A program made the position numbers and the translations under genes. This document shows, in pieces, positions 50,575 to 63,274 of a stretch of 64,000 nt of DNA. Source of the stretch: Absidia repens (Eukaryota > Mucoromycota > Mucoromycetes > Mucorales > Cunninghamellaceae); NCBI GenBank assembly GCA_002105175.1, contig MCGE01000001.1, positions 1,984,001 to 2,048,000 on the forward strand, in the 5' to 3' direction. The notes beneath the pieces were generated by a model. It searched no databases. It was not told the origin of the DNA and was given only the letters and a program-made list of their open reading frames with translations. Positions within the stretch are counted from its first letter, which is position 1, and each line of letters starts with the position of its first letter.

Positions 50575-51810
50575 GTTTTGTTTATAGGTATTTAGTTTAA
50601 TATAAAAAGTATAATGAAAGAGACAAAAAAAAAAAGTTGATGTGGCTAAATTTTCTTTTATATTGATTTCGTTTTGTTTTTTTGTGGGGAATAATGCAAA
50701 CAATGCTAATAGGAGTACAAATAAAAGGAGGGTTCATTCATGTGAAAGCTCACGTTTTTGGACACCTATCCCCCAGCTATTTTTCAAAACCCATTAAAGT
50801 TTATTTTCACATTTTTTTGTTTCTTGTGAGAGAAAGATACAATCACTGTGAATTGGTTTGTGGAGTTATGAGGTAAAGTGTGATTTTATATTCTATTTTT
50901 TAGATGGATTCACGTATAGAATCAAGGGGAAGAGACGTTGACTCCAATTCAGGTGCCGTTATTTGCTCCTGCCAACTCTTAAATGATTGACAAAGTTTAA
51001 TTTTCTCACGTACTGAAAGTGAGGGGTAGAATTTAAAATGCCGCTCCACTGCAACCCCCCCCCCTTTCTTTTTTTTGACTGACTGTCAAAGACTCACATT
51101 TGTACTTCAATTTGTCAAATGAAAAAGCCAAGACGTTTTTCTTGGCCTTGGCGGATAATGCACCGAGATCTCTATCCATTCTGCAATGGGTATTATTATT
51201 TTTTCCTTTTAAAGATTTTTTGACGCTGACATTTCGAAGGTGGGACACATATGATTGGCTAATACCGCCCCTGGTGTCAAACAAAAATATCATATGTATT
51301 TTGTTTTTCATTCAAACAGAATGGGGTAGCTACAACAAGAAAAAGAGAGAAAAAAGGGAGTCCTATCAGGTTCTGAAATTTAAGTCAAAAATTATAACAA
51401 CGAGTGTGGACCTTTTCGTTTGGGCGCGACAATCAAGGGGGAGGGGGAAGGATGTCAGATGCATAAGATTGATGGTGTTTAGGATAAATATGTGTCATTT
51501 CTAATACTTGGTCTAAATCATGGCCAATGTTCAGTTCATATATGAAAAACACGACCTCACATTCAGTATCACTTATTGACATCATCGATTACTGTCTTTC
51601 ATTACTTTTCCATATCCGCGTGAGTTCTTCATCAAGCATATATGTATGTACAGTCCACTAAGGACGTAATGCAAATCTTAATAACTGCATTTATATATAT
51701 ATATATATTCTCAAACGCTAAGCAGAGAATATCTCAGATTACTCCCGCGTTGCACTTATAGAAACACTACTATCTTTGATGGCAAGTGATGTAAGACTTC
51801 CATTTGAGGA
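50575..51810. other. Upstream region of SCP2
   Basis: An A/T-rich leader precedes SCP2. C and T runs lie near 51053-51075. Overlapping open frames on both strands near 51033-51504 have no family similarity and no splice context; I treat them as chance. A TA run lies at about 51693-51710. Confidence 0.5.
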
Positions 51811-53075
51811 GAAACTAGCTATAGTCGGTAAATTGGAAAACACGTTTTTGCTAGTACACTCACAAAACAACTGCAAAATAGTTACATTATTAATTATACA
51901 GTAGATCAAAGGATAATTAATAAAAAGGACATCATTTATTGAACCATATTGGTAGATACTAAAACTAAAGAAGAGGGGTTCATTATATCAGGGATCGACT
52001 GGAAGGATCTATTGAGAGGATGCATGAGGGAGACTACAGCGAGATCTAAAAAATGGTCAACATTACTCTAAATGGACAAGGTAAAATGAGAACGACTATA
52101 CTGTACAAGGCATGAGAAAGACTAAAGAGATATCTGTTCTTGAATCATAACTACTGTCGACAAGAATCTAAATAGGCGATGGTAAAAAAAAATCTACTAC
52201 ACATGACATGAAACAGACTAATGGAACATTATTTCATTGGCGCAAGTAAAAAGAGACATATTTTATTTAGATGTAGATACAAATTATGGATAAACTAATA
52301 CCAAGCTAAGTTAATGGAGGCTCAAAAAAGCCAGCTAATGATGGTCTACAAATCCTGAATCCAAAATGAAAGGGTTTTCCCATGCATCTTGTCATCCCTG
52401 AGCTGAAAATCCTTTTAACTAGTCATGACGCTAAGCTAAGTCCACCAGAATCCTATAGGAGTCACAATTGTAAAGAAAGAAAAAGATTGGAAAAAATAGA
52501 AATTGAAAGAAAGCGAGAGGGGTGGGAGAAAAAAATTGAGAGTAAATAAAAACCCACGTGGGCGGAATTTGAATGATTTTTTGGAACTTTGCGGATTTGG
52601 TTTGCGATTTCTTTTTGGTTGCAAAGGAAGAACACCCTGGTGTTTTTTTAACAACAATCAACACCATATAACATCATCAACATGGTGGCTATATTCTCAT
52701 GTCAACAGTTATACCGTTTAACATCGGCAGTCTGGCTGTTCTCTTTTGACTCTTTGCAGACAAGATGAAACCATTCGACTTAGTTTAGTTATCTTCATTA
52801 TAGAATAGTTTGCCAGTCAATATAACGTAACTTGCCTTCTTTGATGAACTAGTTTATCTTACATTATATTTATTCTGAAATAAAATACTCCCATTCCACA
52901 TACTCATTTAAATAGGTCTCATGATATTTTCATTGCACGACATAGTAAAGTTTAGTTGCCTATCATATTTTGCGCCTCCATCTTAATTACTGTATATTTT
53001 TTTACTTTTACATCGTCTCTCATACGTTTAGATTTCCACGATAAATGGGTATGTTCACACTCTACAGTAAAGAGC
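51811..53075. repeat. Dispersed divergent element, full two-armed copy
   Basis: The centre is CACGTGGGCGGA at 52555-52566. Arm 1 runs leftward (minus strand) with the core at about 52365-52430 and AATAAA-type blocks to about 51811. Arm 2 runs rightward: TTGCGATTTCTTTTTGG, TCAACATGGTGGCT (52677-52690), CTCTTTGCAGACAAGATG (about 52751-52768), TTAGTTTAGTT and AATAAA blocks ending near TTCACACTCTACAGTA (about 53054). It is colinear with 13.9-15.0 and 60.7-62.0 kb. Confidence 0.75.
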
Positions 53076-53355
53076 ATGTGTTTGTAGAAAAAAATAGGCA
53101 GATGTATTTGCACCGAAAAAAGAAATATGTGAATTCAGCTAACTGTCGAGGTCGTCGCTCTGCCTACTACAAAATACAGTACTAATATTGGAAGCTTCTA
53201 CAAATAAGGGATAAAGAAAGTTCTTGAATGGCTAGTTTCTCATTCACCCTTATTACAACACAATATTGATATCATAGGTGATTTATATATTCACCATCGT
53301 CACACAATGCTTTCATAATTCCTTTCCCACAACCACAACCACAACTATGAGAACA

Positions 53356-53532
<177 letters not shown>

Positions 53533-53813
53533 CATAGTTTCTTTCCCACTAGCGATCATCATCATCATCATAAAATACAAAAATAAAAGACGTTGACAAA
53601 ACAATTTATTTATCTGGTGTACTTCTATACATTTCTATAAAAGATTTCTAGACGGTTTGAATAAAATACAATATAATAAAAGAATAAAGGCAAATATAAC
53701 TAATAAAGAAGGGAAAAGGGGGGGAAGCGAAAATATTCAACGGTATAGCACAAAATAAAAGTAGAGAGGAGGGGATAAGAGATAATACATTAGTCTAATA
53801 AACTAAATCTAAT

Positions 53814-56350
53814 CTACAACTTGGCAGACAGAGTTCCATCTTCATTCCATCGGCTACTGGCTTGACCTGCTTGAACCAAGGGCTTGATGGCGGTTTCGTA
53901 GCTGCTGACGACTTGGGTGTGGTTCAAAGGTTCACGTTCAGCCATAGCGGTCATCGCCTTGTAGACATTACCATCAGCGCGACCAAGAGCAGAGTGCAAG
54001 TAGTAATCGGGTAAGGCAAAAGCATCGACCAAGGCGACGGCTTGAGGACGAACTTGTTCCAATACGTTGATCACTTGTTCCTTCAACATGGCAGTTTGAG
54101 CAGCACTCAAGTAACCAGACAATAAGAATTCGGACAGTTCCTTTTCCATGGTGTGTAAAGCAAACAAGGTCGCGACAGTACGGAGGACAGTAACAGTGGA
54201 TTTGTCCAAGTTGGTGTTTTGCAAAGCAACAATGAAGTTTCGAACAAGGACAAATTGACAATGAGCGCGGGAGATGCGGCTGATTTCCACCAACATAGAG
54301 TTCCATGAGCGACCTTGGTTATCGATTTGTTCAGCAACCTTGGCAATACCATAAGCAGCACGGAATCCAAAGGCAGCGAGAATCACTTCAGGATTGTTGA
54401 AATCGGAAGCAGAGGTGACGGGGCATTGAGCCTTGGTGTTTTGGAGATATTGAGTCAAATAAGTCACAGTTTGGTTGTATTCAGAAGGAACGGCCTTGCC
54501 AGCGACAACATTGCGGTAAGTCTTGAGGAGATAACGAGCGGTTTGTTGTGTAAGGATGTAGTTGTCACCTTCCCACTAAAAATACGAAAAAAAGAAAGCA
54601 AGAAAAATAAGTAATCGTATCACTATCAAAAACTGCCATGCATCCACTTCTCAATAAATAAACCCTGTGAAAACTACTTACCGTGACATTAGGGAGATAA
54701 TCTTGATAGAATTGACCCAATCCTGAGAATAAACTATAACCGTGACCACCACATGCGCGACGACAATCTTCAATAGCTTCAGCAGCCATAGTAGTAGTCA
54801 AACTTTTGAGACCAGAGGAGCTAGCATGGAGATCGGCCAAGAGACCGAAGTTACCCTTTTGCATTTCAACTTGATTGAGGTTATACAAACGGATCATTTC
54901 AGAGCCAGTGAAGAAACAAGCGTAAGCAGCGGCGACAGTAGGCAAAAGACGGTATTGTTGCATAGTGTAATCCAAGACGGGAGTTTCAACCACCTTGTTG
55001 TCCCACTTTTTAGGATTGGTGGCATCGACAAATTGTTGACGAACAGCGGAATAGCGGACAGCAACAGTAGTGGCCTTGGCGAGGGCATAACGCACACCTA
55101 ATATAAGAAAAAGAATGAGCATATATACTATCATCATGCCACCTTGTTTTGCAGCTTACCCATGACAATGTTGGCACGGACAAACACCATGGTACCATAA
55201 GACAACTTGGCATTGGGAGGCTTGACGTATTCACCGGAGCCAGCCTTGACTTGAGAGTACTTGGCCAAGAAAGAAACATGGGGAATGCGATAGTGGTCAA
55301 ACATGATGAAACCGTTATCGACAGCGTTGAAACCAAACTTGGGACCGATATCACCGACAGTAATACCCTTCAAGGGACGATGATCCTTCAAGCTACGGAT
55401 TTGCACACAGAAGGGATGAGGGCCAAGATCTTTGCCATTGGTAATCAAACGAGCCATAACAATAGCGTGAGTAGCAGCCTTACCAAGACCACCAATCCAC
55501 CATTTCGAAGCAGTCAAAGTGGGTGAATGGATTTCGAATTCATTTGTTTCAGGAATATAGGTGGCAGTAGTTTCGAGACCTTGTACATTAGATCCATGAC
55601 CAAGCTATTATAATAACATAATGAAAAAAAAAGAAGGGGCGGGGTAATTAGCTTCACGTGTTATCCCCTATACTGATGCTCTTGAACCCAAAAAGAAAGA
55701 AAATGACTTACTTCAGTTTGAGCATAACAACCAATAATGTGGTGCTTCAAGGCTGGTTCCAGGAACAATTTCTTTTGTTCATCAGTAGTTTGCGATCGCA
55801 GAGTAGGGATAAACATGTTGTAATGGAGACTGAACTAAAAAATATATATTGGGTGAGTCATCATAATTGCTAACAGTTGATCTCCATTCGATGTCTAGAA
55901 TTCACTTACTGGAGTGCTTTGATCATACAAAAAGTGAGCAATAGAAGTTTCAGTTTCGTCCCACTTTTGTTCCCTATGGATTAAAATAAAATAAGATAGA
56001 AGGGATCAGTCCAGACTGTTGTCAGCTGTCAATCCAACCCTTCACCCAAACACTCCTGTCATGACTTACTTGACCAATTCGACCAAGCGTTTGTCCTTCT
56101 TGAAGCCGTTGGCAACACGATCTTCACGACTTTCATAATAACGGCCAGTCTTATCAAAAGCAGGTTCGTTGGAGATAACATCGAGTACCTTATCCATCTT
56201 GGCCAGCCATTCTTCACCGTACATAAACTTGGAAAGTTGGCTCACGTCAAAACTAGCCTTAGCACGTTCTTGGGCTAAAAGAAGTTCACCAGCAGGGCCT
56301 CTGGGTTCAATTTTAGGGAATTGGGTAGGGACGTTGTTATCAAATGACAT
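53814..56350 (-). CDS. Peroxisomal acyl-CoA oxidase
   Basis: Six exons on the minus strand: 56070-56350, 55910-55973, 55712-55834, 55160-55604, 54682-55097, 53814-54575; they join to 696 residues, normal for the family. Family text is continuous: [20 protein letters not shown], then [20 protein letters not shown] (FAD/acyl site), [48 protein letters not shown] and [17 protein letters not shown]. The C-terminus is S-A-K-L, a PTS1 signal. The enzyme catalyses the first step of peroxisomal beta-oxidation, acyl-CoA to trans-2-enoyl-CoA, with H2O2 as by-product. The long Cterminal helical domain is present. Third-position C/T use is high, as in well-expressed genes. A (TAC)59 run lies just beyond the 3' end. 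Confidence 0.97.
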
Positions 56351-57665
56351 AATAAATACAAAGAGAGTGAAATACAGATAAAAAAAAAAGGAAAAAGAAA
56401 AAAGAAAATAGAAAAATTATAGAAACTGGGGATATTTTTATTACCCGTTCGCCCAGGCGGGATTTGAAACAATGCTGCTTATGCTACCTTTTTTGCTGGA
56501 AGGAAAAATATAGGCAATAATGGAACCAATGAACGTCAGTACTCCGCTCATATTGATTCCCACATTGTAAGAACTTTTTCTACACAAAATTGAGCTCAAA
56601 AAAAAAAAAAAAAAAAAAAAAAAGATGGTCAAATTTTACTACAATTTTCATTGTTCCATTCTTATAAGCATCAAGGAATAAGAGGAAACCCTCAGCCATA
56701 GCGTTACTATTCATGAAAACTCTTATATGAAAAAATGACCCTGCCCTGAATCTGTCTTCCTTTTTTACATGTGATTATCTAGCTTTTCTGAGGACAATCA
56801 CTTCTGATTGTCAAACTGCCAAGGTCATACGACTTTTTTTTTTTTACCTGTTTTTTCAACAATTGCAGAAGCTCGGTGAGGGCATCTATCATTTTGAGTG
56901 ACGCTTTTTTCAACGATCATCTCTTTCTTTGTTTTACTTCTTATCAACCCGCTTCTCCGCACCATTTCTTTTTTAGTGGGGAAATAATATCTTTTCTTTT
57001 TTTTTAATATTGTACCCTGTGACTAAACCCCAGAAATAGCGTGATCATGGTGGTATAACTGTGGCTGACATGCATTTCTTTGTGCTTTTTTTTCATATTA
57101 CAAATAATTTTCTCATATTGGTTACAAAATCAAAATCACAATAAAAAGGTCTTTGATCTATGAATGCTCTCTCCATATCTTGAGAGCACGCAGACAATGA
57201 CAATTTGTGTTTATAACTCCGATGCGGAAACCCGGCATGCGGAATGCAAAAAAATATATTTCTATTTTTTCTATTTCTCACAGTGTGAATAAGGAGGGAA
57301 GGTCTCATACAGGGAGCAAAAGCGGCAAGCGGCATCGGCATTAACATTGCCTTCCTTCGAAGGCAAGCTCATGATCAATGGAATAAACGCCCTTAATCAT
57401 CTAGAAACATAAAAACTACCTTACTTCCCGATGAACGATTAACATAGTTTTCAGCTACTGCAAAAAAACACACACAAAAAAAAAACAAGAGATATATAGT
57501 AAAAGTAAAAAAGACAACCTTTATTGCATTCGATATAAATATAACTGATCTGATATGATAATAGGGGATGGGGTATCAGTAAACGAGGGGAATAAAACAT
57601 CAAGTGGAAATATAGTGAGAGGGTAGATGGGGGCATGTAAAGTAGTTGGTTGGTTTTTTTCGGCA
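56351..57665. other. Upstream region of acyl-CoA oxidase and 3' flank of the kinase gene
   Basis: It contains A/T runs (for example 56599-56623) and, on the minus strand near 57300-57380, a short protein-like stretch (LPSKEGNVNADAACRFCSLY) with no gene context. I call no gene here. Confidence 0.45.
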
Positions 57666-59706
57666 TCAGGTCAGAAACGCAGCAAGTCTGTCGACGACAT
57701 GTGACATTGGAGGTCGCTGGTAGAATACAAGAGTAAAGCATTAATATGGGTTTTCAAAAATAATGACATTTCATAAGCACTTGACTTACCCTAAATGATT
57801 CGCCTTGCCACATTTCAGTAATCAAAAACAAAAGACTTTTTGGATAGATGGGCACCAACTTGTCCATAGGAGGTCGTACATGATGTTCCTTGACCTGAAC
57901 ATAGAGAGCATGCTCCGATAAATCTACAAAGTCAAACAAGTTATTTTTTTTTTTTCTTAACCCTCCCCCCAAAAAAAAAAATCCTATCCTTTCTTTTTAT
58001 ATACATATATATATATTACCTTGAAATGGATAACCATACGCCCCCCAAGTCAGAATTTCCCAAAATATTAAGCCGCAAGCATAAACATCCACTTTTTCCG
58101 TATAACTTGGGTTTGACGACCAGAATTCAGGGGCTAGAAAATGAAAAAAAAAGCATGAAATCAGCTATATGACACTACAATTCTATGTATAGTTATATTA
58201 CCTTGCCAGTTTGGTGTCCCACATTGAGTATGCATCAATGCTGATGCTTTTGGTCTGATCCGAGCCAAGCCAAAATCGTTCACCTTTGCACGATCATCTT
58301 CGGAGATCTGAAAAATAAAAATGCATATGATAAAAAAGCCAGCATTAGCAACCATTGGATTGTTCCGGATCAGCTATATGTCACTTACCAAGATGTTCAT
58401 GGATTTTAGGTCCTAAAAAAAAGGTAACGTGAGTAAAAGTATCCAGTCACTTGCCCTTGTGACACAAGTAGTAAATAATTTTATTCCAAAACATTCAGCC
58501 CTTACACGATGGATAATGGACGGTCTAATTATAATGGATAGAAGTTAATGAGATCACTATGACTCGGACTCGCTCTTTTCTCTTTTATTTTCTTTTCCTA
58601 CCTTCTAGTGTGTAAATAAGATACTCCAAGGGCGATGTCATGCATGTACATAACGAGTTGAGCAAAGTTGGGTCGTTTGTATTTTCGAATAACATCAAAA
58701 AGATCCCCCTTTGCACAAAGTTCAGTGATGATGCATAAATGCTGTGGGTTGGTACAAACACCAATGAATTGGATAACGTTTTCGTGGCGTAGTTGTCTGG
58801 TAAAAAAAAAAAAAAAAAAAAAAAGCCATGTCAATAAACCCATATACTATTCAAAGAATGGAGACCTACTTTAGTACTCGGATTTCATTCTTCACTTCAG
58901 CTAGATCCATTTTATTGAACTGCGCCAATCTTAGTTCACCTATGGCTACTGCCTCCTACAAGTCAATAGGTCACGTAATCAAAAAAGATGTGAGTGCATA
59001 TAGACTAGGGCTTTTTTTTTTCCTGTGTTTGTTCACATTTACCCCTTTGTAAAGACCAATAAAACAATCCTTGAAACCACCACTACCCAATTTTTGACCC
59101 ACTTCCAAATGATGGTATGGAATATCTAGTCCAGGTCCATCCTCCAAAAACAGTTCAGAAAATTCTCTTGACGTGAGCTCCATTCGGTATTCTTGCGCTG
59201 AGATAGGAGATATCGGTGGTAGTTCTGCCGAGAAGAGCTGAGGAGCTGAAGGCGCAGGAATAGGTCGCGTGTTTTCTTTCTACAAACAATCGTAATACAA
59301 CAATTGAGTTTATCAACTCACCTTTTTTTTCCAACAACAGTCGCTACTTACCCAATACAATAGTAAACCAATCAGTTGCGCTTTGGTACCTTCAGTTGGA
59401 AGACCTAACGATAATCAAATAGGAGCCAGTATGAGATGCCGAGAAATACCCTTTCCTACCCCTACCCCTACCCCTCATCTTCATATTATGTTTACCTCGT
59501 TCTTGACAGAATTCAATGAGGTCGGCAAGTAGTAGCTTGTTGAGATCTTCTTTCGTTACTGTCTTATCACATTCAAAAAATAAAAAAGTAAATGAGTCAT
59601 CATACAAAAAAAAACCCTATTTTTTCGTTTTCATCCCCATGCCGATGTCTAATCTTCTTACTTCGAGAGAGGAATCCACATGCCGATGAATAGTTTGGAA
59701 TAGCAT
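57666..59706 (-). CDS. SAP-domain TKL-like protein kinase with relocated catalytic lysine
   Basis: Twelve exons on the minus strand: 59662-59706, 59496-59562, 59352-59404, 59043-59279, 58870-58955, 58602-58796, 58506-58524, 58389-58412, 58202-58307, 58020-58133, 57790-57923, 57666-57716; they join to 376 residues. Residues 19-55 form a SAP-like motif (LNKLLLADLIEFCQERGLPT, then GTKAQLIGLLLYW). The kinase domain (about 111-376) has the glycine loop GSGGFKDC (119-127 region), alpha-C E158, HRDLKSMN (233-240), DFG (253-255), APEFW and the terminal RPPMSHVVDRL. The VAIK position reads VAIG (G140), while K125 follows the Phe of the glycine loop, as in WNK kinases. Subfamily text (RHENVIQFIGVC, FGLARI, GTPNWQAPE) is TKL/Tyr-kinase-like. 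Two exons are only 19 and 24 nt. Substrates are unknown; the SAP motif suggests a nucleic-acid or nuclear link. The first exon is the least certain. Confidence 0.88.
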
Positions 59707-60680
59707 GACAATACAATGTAGTTGTGGTAGTGCAAAAAAGAAACAGGGTGACGAAAAAAAAAAAAAAAAAAAAAGGCGAGAAAAAAAAAATGCATCATTG
59801 TCGTGCTTTTAATACAAATCACATGAAAAAATCGATAAAGCAACGGATTGTCCAAAATCAGTAATTGCGAATATCAATTTTTGATACGAAGCCTTTTTAT
59901 TTCAGGTACAAAAGTTCAAGCCAAAGACTGATGACTTTTTTTTTTTTTGATTGGCAGAAGCATCGTTACCTCTCCATGAAATAAACGCACGACAGCACCA
60001 TATTCTTTCATCGTCCCTCTAATAATACAGTCTCTGCCACCAAATGGATTTGCATGCACCAATCTACTCGTTCAACATCACGGGTATGATGCAGCAGTTC
60101 AGCAAGAATATAGAGGAAACCTTAATCGTTGCCATTTTTTATATTCTCACTGGATGTCAGAGGGGAGAGGATGGTTGTTGAAGCGTAGTTTGAGATAAAA
60201 TGAAACGATCCCCCCCCTTCCACTCGCCCATCACTTTCACATCATAAAAGGCTGGCTTTTAGCTTTTCTTTGGTCATATCACATGCAAAAAAAAAAAGAA
60301 CAGTAAATGACGACCTGCATATAATACAATATGTTCAGCTTAGCGAGAGAATTACCATGACAGAATTGACCTACATGGATAAAAATGAATGGCAGAGCGC
60401 GAAATGGACCCACACTTCATATAAAGTCATATAGAACTGTCACCAGTCACTAGATCACTGGGGGGGAGGGAGGTGGTAAGTAGCCATAGATAAGCTAGAA
60501 AAAGTAGCGTAAAATGGCCTATAGCAGGGGCTGACTACACGTACATACAGTACGACATAGATTTTTCGTTTATATGATTTGCTTGGACCGGAAGATGGCT
60601 ATCTTTGATAGTAAACTACCCAAGACATGATCAACCATTCCCTGGGTCTTAAGGGCAAAATAGTTGGAGTGGTATTGAAA
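59707..60680. other. Upstream region of the kinase gene
   Basis: T/A runs (59753-59774, 59939-59949) and C/G runs (60211-60217, 60461-60467). No gene was recognised. Confidence 0.5.
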
Positions 60681-62000
60681 TAGATCCTAAGCGTTTGTTA
60701 GAACACTATAATAGCTACGTTCTTCATTACCAAATGGGACAGAATATATTTAATAAATAAAAATGGAGAGGTCATATTTTATTGAAGCATATTGGAAGAG
60801 ACTAAATTAAAGGAGAGTAGGATCATTGCAATAAAGTGACTTCATGGAAGAATCTATTGGAGGAAAGATGAGGGAGACTAATGTGGCAATTGAAGAATCG
60901 AACGTACTTATACAAAGGGACGGTTGCAAGCTTGGAGCTAATATATTATACAGTGTATAATGAAAGACTAGGAGAATTATCTTTTATTGAAGCATAACAA
61001 CGATCAACACTAATCAAAAATGGGAATGGTGATAAAAACAGGGGTTTTCTGTACAAGACATGAGAGAGACTAATGGGACAATTTTTCATTGAAATAAGTA
61101 AAAAGGAATGTCTTTATTTACAGATAGATACAAATTATGGACGAACTAACACTAAACTATGCTAATGATGCAAGAAGCCAACTAATGGTGACTCCAAATC
61201 CTGAATCCAAAATGAAAGGGTTTCCCTATGCATGTTGTAAACCCTGAGCTGGAGACCCTTCTAAACTAGTCCTGACACTAATCTAAGTCCAACATGACCC
61301 CATAGAAGTTTAATGGTGAAGGGAAAACAACGAAATTGAAAAGAAAAAAAAATTGGGAGTAAATAAAAATTCACGTGGTCGGGATTTGAATTGTGTTTTC
61401 TTCGTTTTTTTTTTTTTTTTTTTTTTTGGTATACTTTAAAAAAATGAACATCTTTCTTTTTTCTTTTACAACAATCACTATCACACGAATTTATCAACAT
61501 GATGGTTCTCTTCTAATAACTGTATCCACCATCACCATTCGAATTTGACCGCATGGCTGTTTCCTTATTGGTTATAACCACCCTCACCACTCAACACTGG
61601 CATCATGACTGTTCTATTCTCTTGGTGCCTTTGCAGATAATGTGGAGCAAATCGGCCTAGTTTAGTTCCCTAGTTTGTCGATTTCTATAAAATAACGTAT
61701 CTTCTTTGATCGGACTGGTTCATCGTATGCTATGTCTACGCTGCAACAAGATACCCCTCCCCCATTTCCCACGTCCCACATACCCCACTCTCAGTCGCAC
61801 TGACCTCTGAACGTCTCACTTTCGATAAGTACCATGTATCATTATACTACATAATTAGTTTAGTTTAGTGGTCTGTCATAGTTCATATCCACATTTTGAA
61901 TAAAATATGTCTTCTTTGTTTTATTCTTATACGTTTAGTTTGTCTCGTCGAATGGGTATACCCCCCCCCACTGTATACAGTACATGTGCAGTATGCAAGT
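60681..62000. repeat. Dispersed divergent element, full two-armed copy
   Basis: The centre CACGTGGTCGGG lies at 61372-61383. Arm 1 runs leftward (minus strand), with the core at about 61195-61265 (ATGAAAGGGTTTCCCTATG) and AATAAA-type blocks to about 60681. Arm 2 runs rightward with TCAACATGATGG (61493-61504), CTTTGCAGATAATGTGG (about 61631-61647), CCTAGTTTAGTT, CTTCTTTGATCGGACTGG and TTGAATAAAATATGTC (about 61895-61910), ending near TCGAATGGGTATAC (about 61947-61960). The order matches the other two full copies. Confidence 0.75.
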
Positions 62001-62402
62001 CTTGAAGAGAATTGGCCTAATATCCTAAAGTTTTCCATATCACGTTCCCTTTCTTGTCGCTACTTGCAAGTCCACACTTGACCACAAATCACAAACAAAC
62101 GCACACACACGCATACAAGCAAGAAATTAATATTTCCAAACATATACAACACTGAGACAAAAACACAGGTTATAATATCACTATATTCAAATAACAAATA
62201 ATAGAGAGGGAAGGAGAGGCTAAAGCTGAGAGATATATATACATATATATATGGCATTCCAAGTTAAGGCAGGCAAGAAAAAAAAAAATTATTTCACACA
62301 ACGAAAGCGGCCATTCAAAAAAATTTTACTTTTTGAACTGGGAATTGTTTGGGTTGAGCACCTACTTCCCTTCTTTCTCTTTTTTTAATTCTCTCAATCA
62401 CG
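62001..62402 (+). promoter_or_regulatory. Upstream region of the eS19 gene
   Basis: AT-rich, with a TA-rich run (62232-62252) and a CT-rich tract (62366-62400) that ends right before the ATG, as is common for ribosomal-protein gene promoters. No separate gene was seen. Confidence 0.45.
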
Positions 62403-62784
62403 ATGGCTGGTATCACTGTCAAGGACGTCAACCCTCACGGTAATAAATAGAGTTAGGAATACTTTAGGTTGTATGCGAGTGGGGGTGGTGGTGTTCAAGG
62501 TGGATAAGTTGGGACAATTCACAAAATAGAGGGCCATGGCCTTTTTTGGATACTCACCATGATAGAAAACAACAAAGAGAATACTTTATAAAAATAAAAA
62601 AAAAGGCACACAAACAAGACAGCAATGCCCCCCAACGGATAGTATCAACGCAACTCGACTCTATCATTTCTTTTTTGTTGATATCACTGAACGAAAACCT
62701 CGACGACGGCTGTATTCTCTTTGTTGTTACTACATTGTGTGCATGTGGTTGTGTAGAGTGTGGTGGGGCTGGTGGCTTAGTGGG

Positions 62785-62816
<32 letters not shown>

Positions 62817-63274
62817 CTGGGCATACATGGAAACTGATTTTTTTTTTGTATGATATATCACGTTTCTTTATAGCTTTCATCAAGGCTTATGCTGCCTATC
62901 TCAAGCGTACTGGCAAGCTCGAAGTTCCCAAGTGGGTCGATATTGTCAAGACCGGTACTTTCAAGGAATTGGCTCCCTATGATCCCGACTGGTACTTCAT
63001 CCGTGCTGCCTCTGTCGCTCGTCACATCTACATCCGCAAGGCTGTTGGTGTTGGTGCTTTGAACAAGGTGCATGGTGGTCGTGTGAACCGTGGTATGCGC
63101 CCCTCTCACCACGCCGAAGGCTCCGGCTCCGTCAACCGTAAGGTCCTCCAATCTTTGGAAAAGATCGGTGTTTTGCAAAAGGACAAGAAGGGTGGCCGTA
63201 AGATCACTCAAGATGGTCAACGTGATTTGGATCGTATTGCCATGACCTTGGCTGCTGCTGATGACGAAGAATAG
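62403..63274 (+). CDS. RPS19: 40S ribosomal protein S19 (eS19)
   Basis: Two exons, 62403-62439 and 62874-63274, join to 145 residues, the usual length. Family text is intact: MAGITVKDVNPHAFIKAYAA, then YLKRTGKLEVPKWVDIVKTG, YDPDWYFIRAASVARHIYIR and GALNKVHGGRVNRGMRPSHH. The protein belongs to the head of the cytosolic small subunit and is needed for 18S rRNA maturation. Codon choice is strongly C-ended (AAG, CGT, GTC), as in highly expressed fungal genes. The intron is 434 nt, several times longer than others in the window, and contains a 27-A run at 62790-62816; an early long intron is common in ribosomal-protein genes. AATAAA at 63400-63405 is a likely poly(A) signal. Confidence 0.98.

Noticed and set aside
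51033..51504. Overlapping 92- and 134-codon frames on opposite strands upstream of SCP2
   Set aside because: No family motifs or splice sites, and composition follows local T and A tracts.
54742..55526. Plus-strand open frames across acyl-CoA oxidase
   Set aside because: They are antisense shadows of a strongly biased coding region.
62858..63220. Minus-strand 120-codon frame across eS19
   Set aside because: Antisense shadow of the biased eS19 exon.
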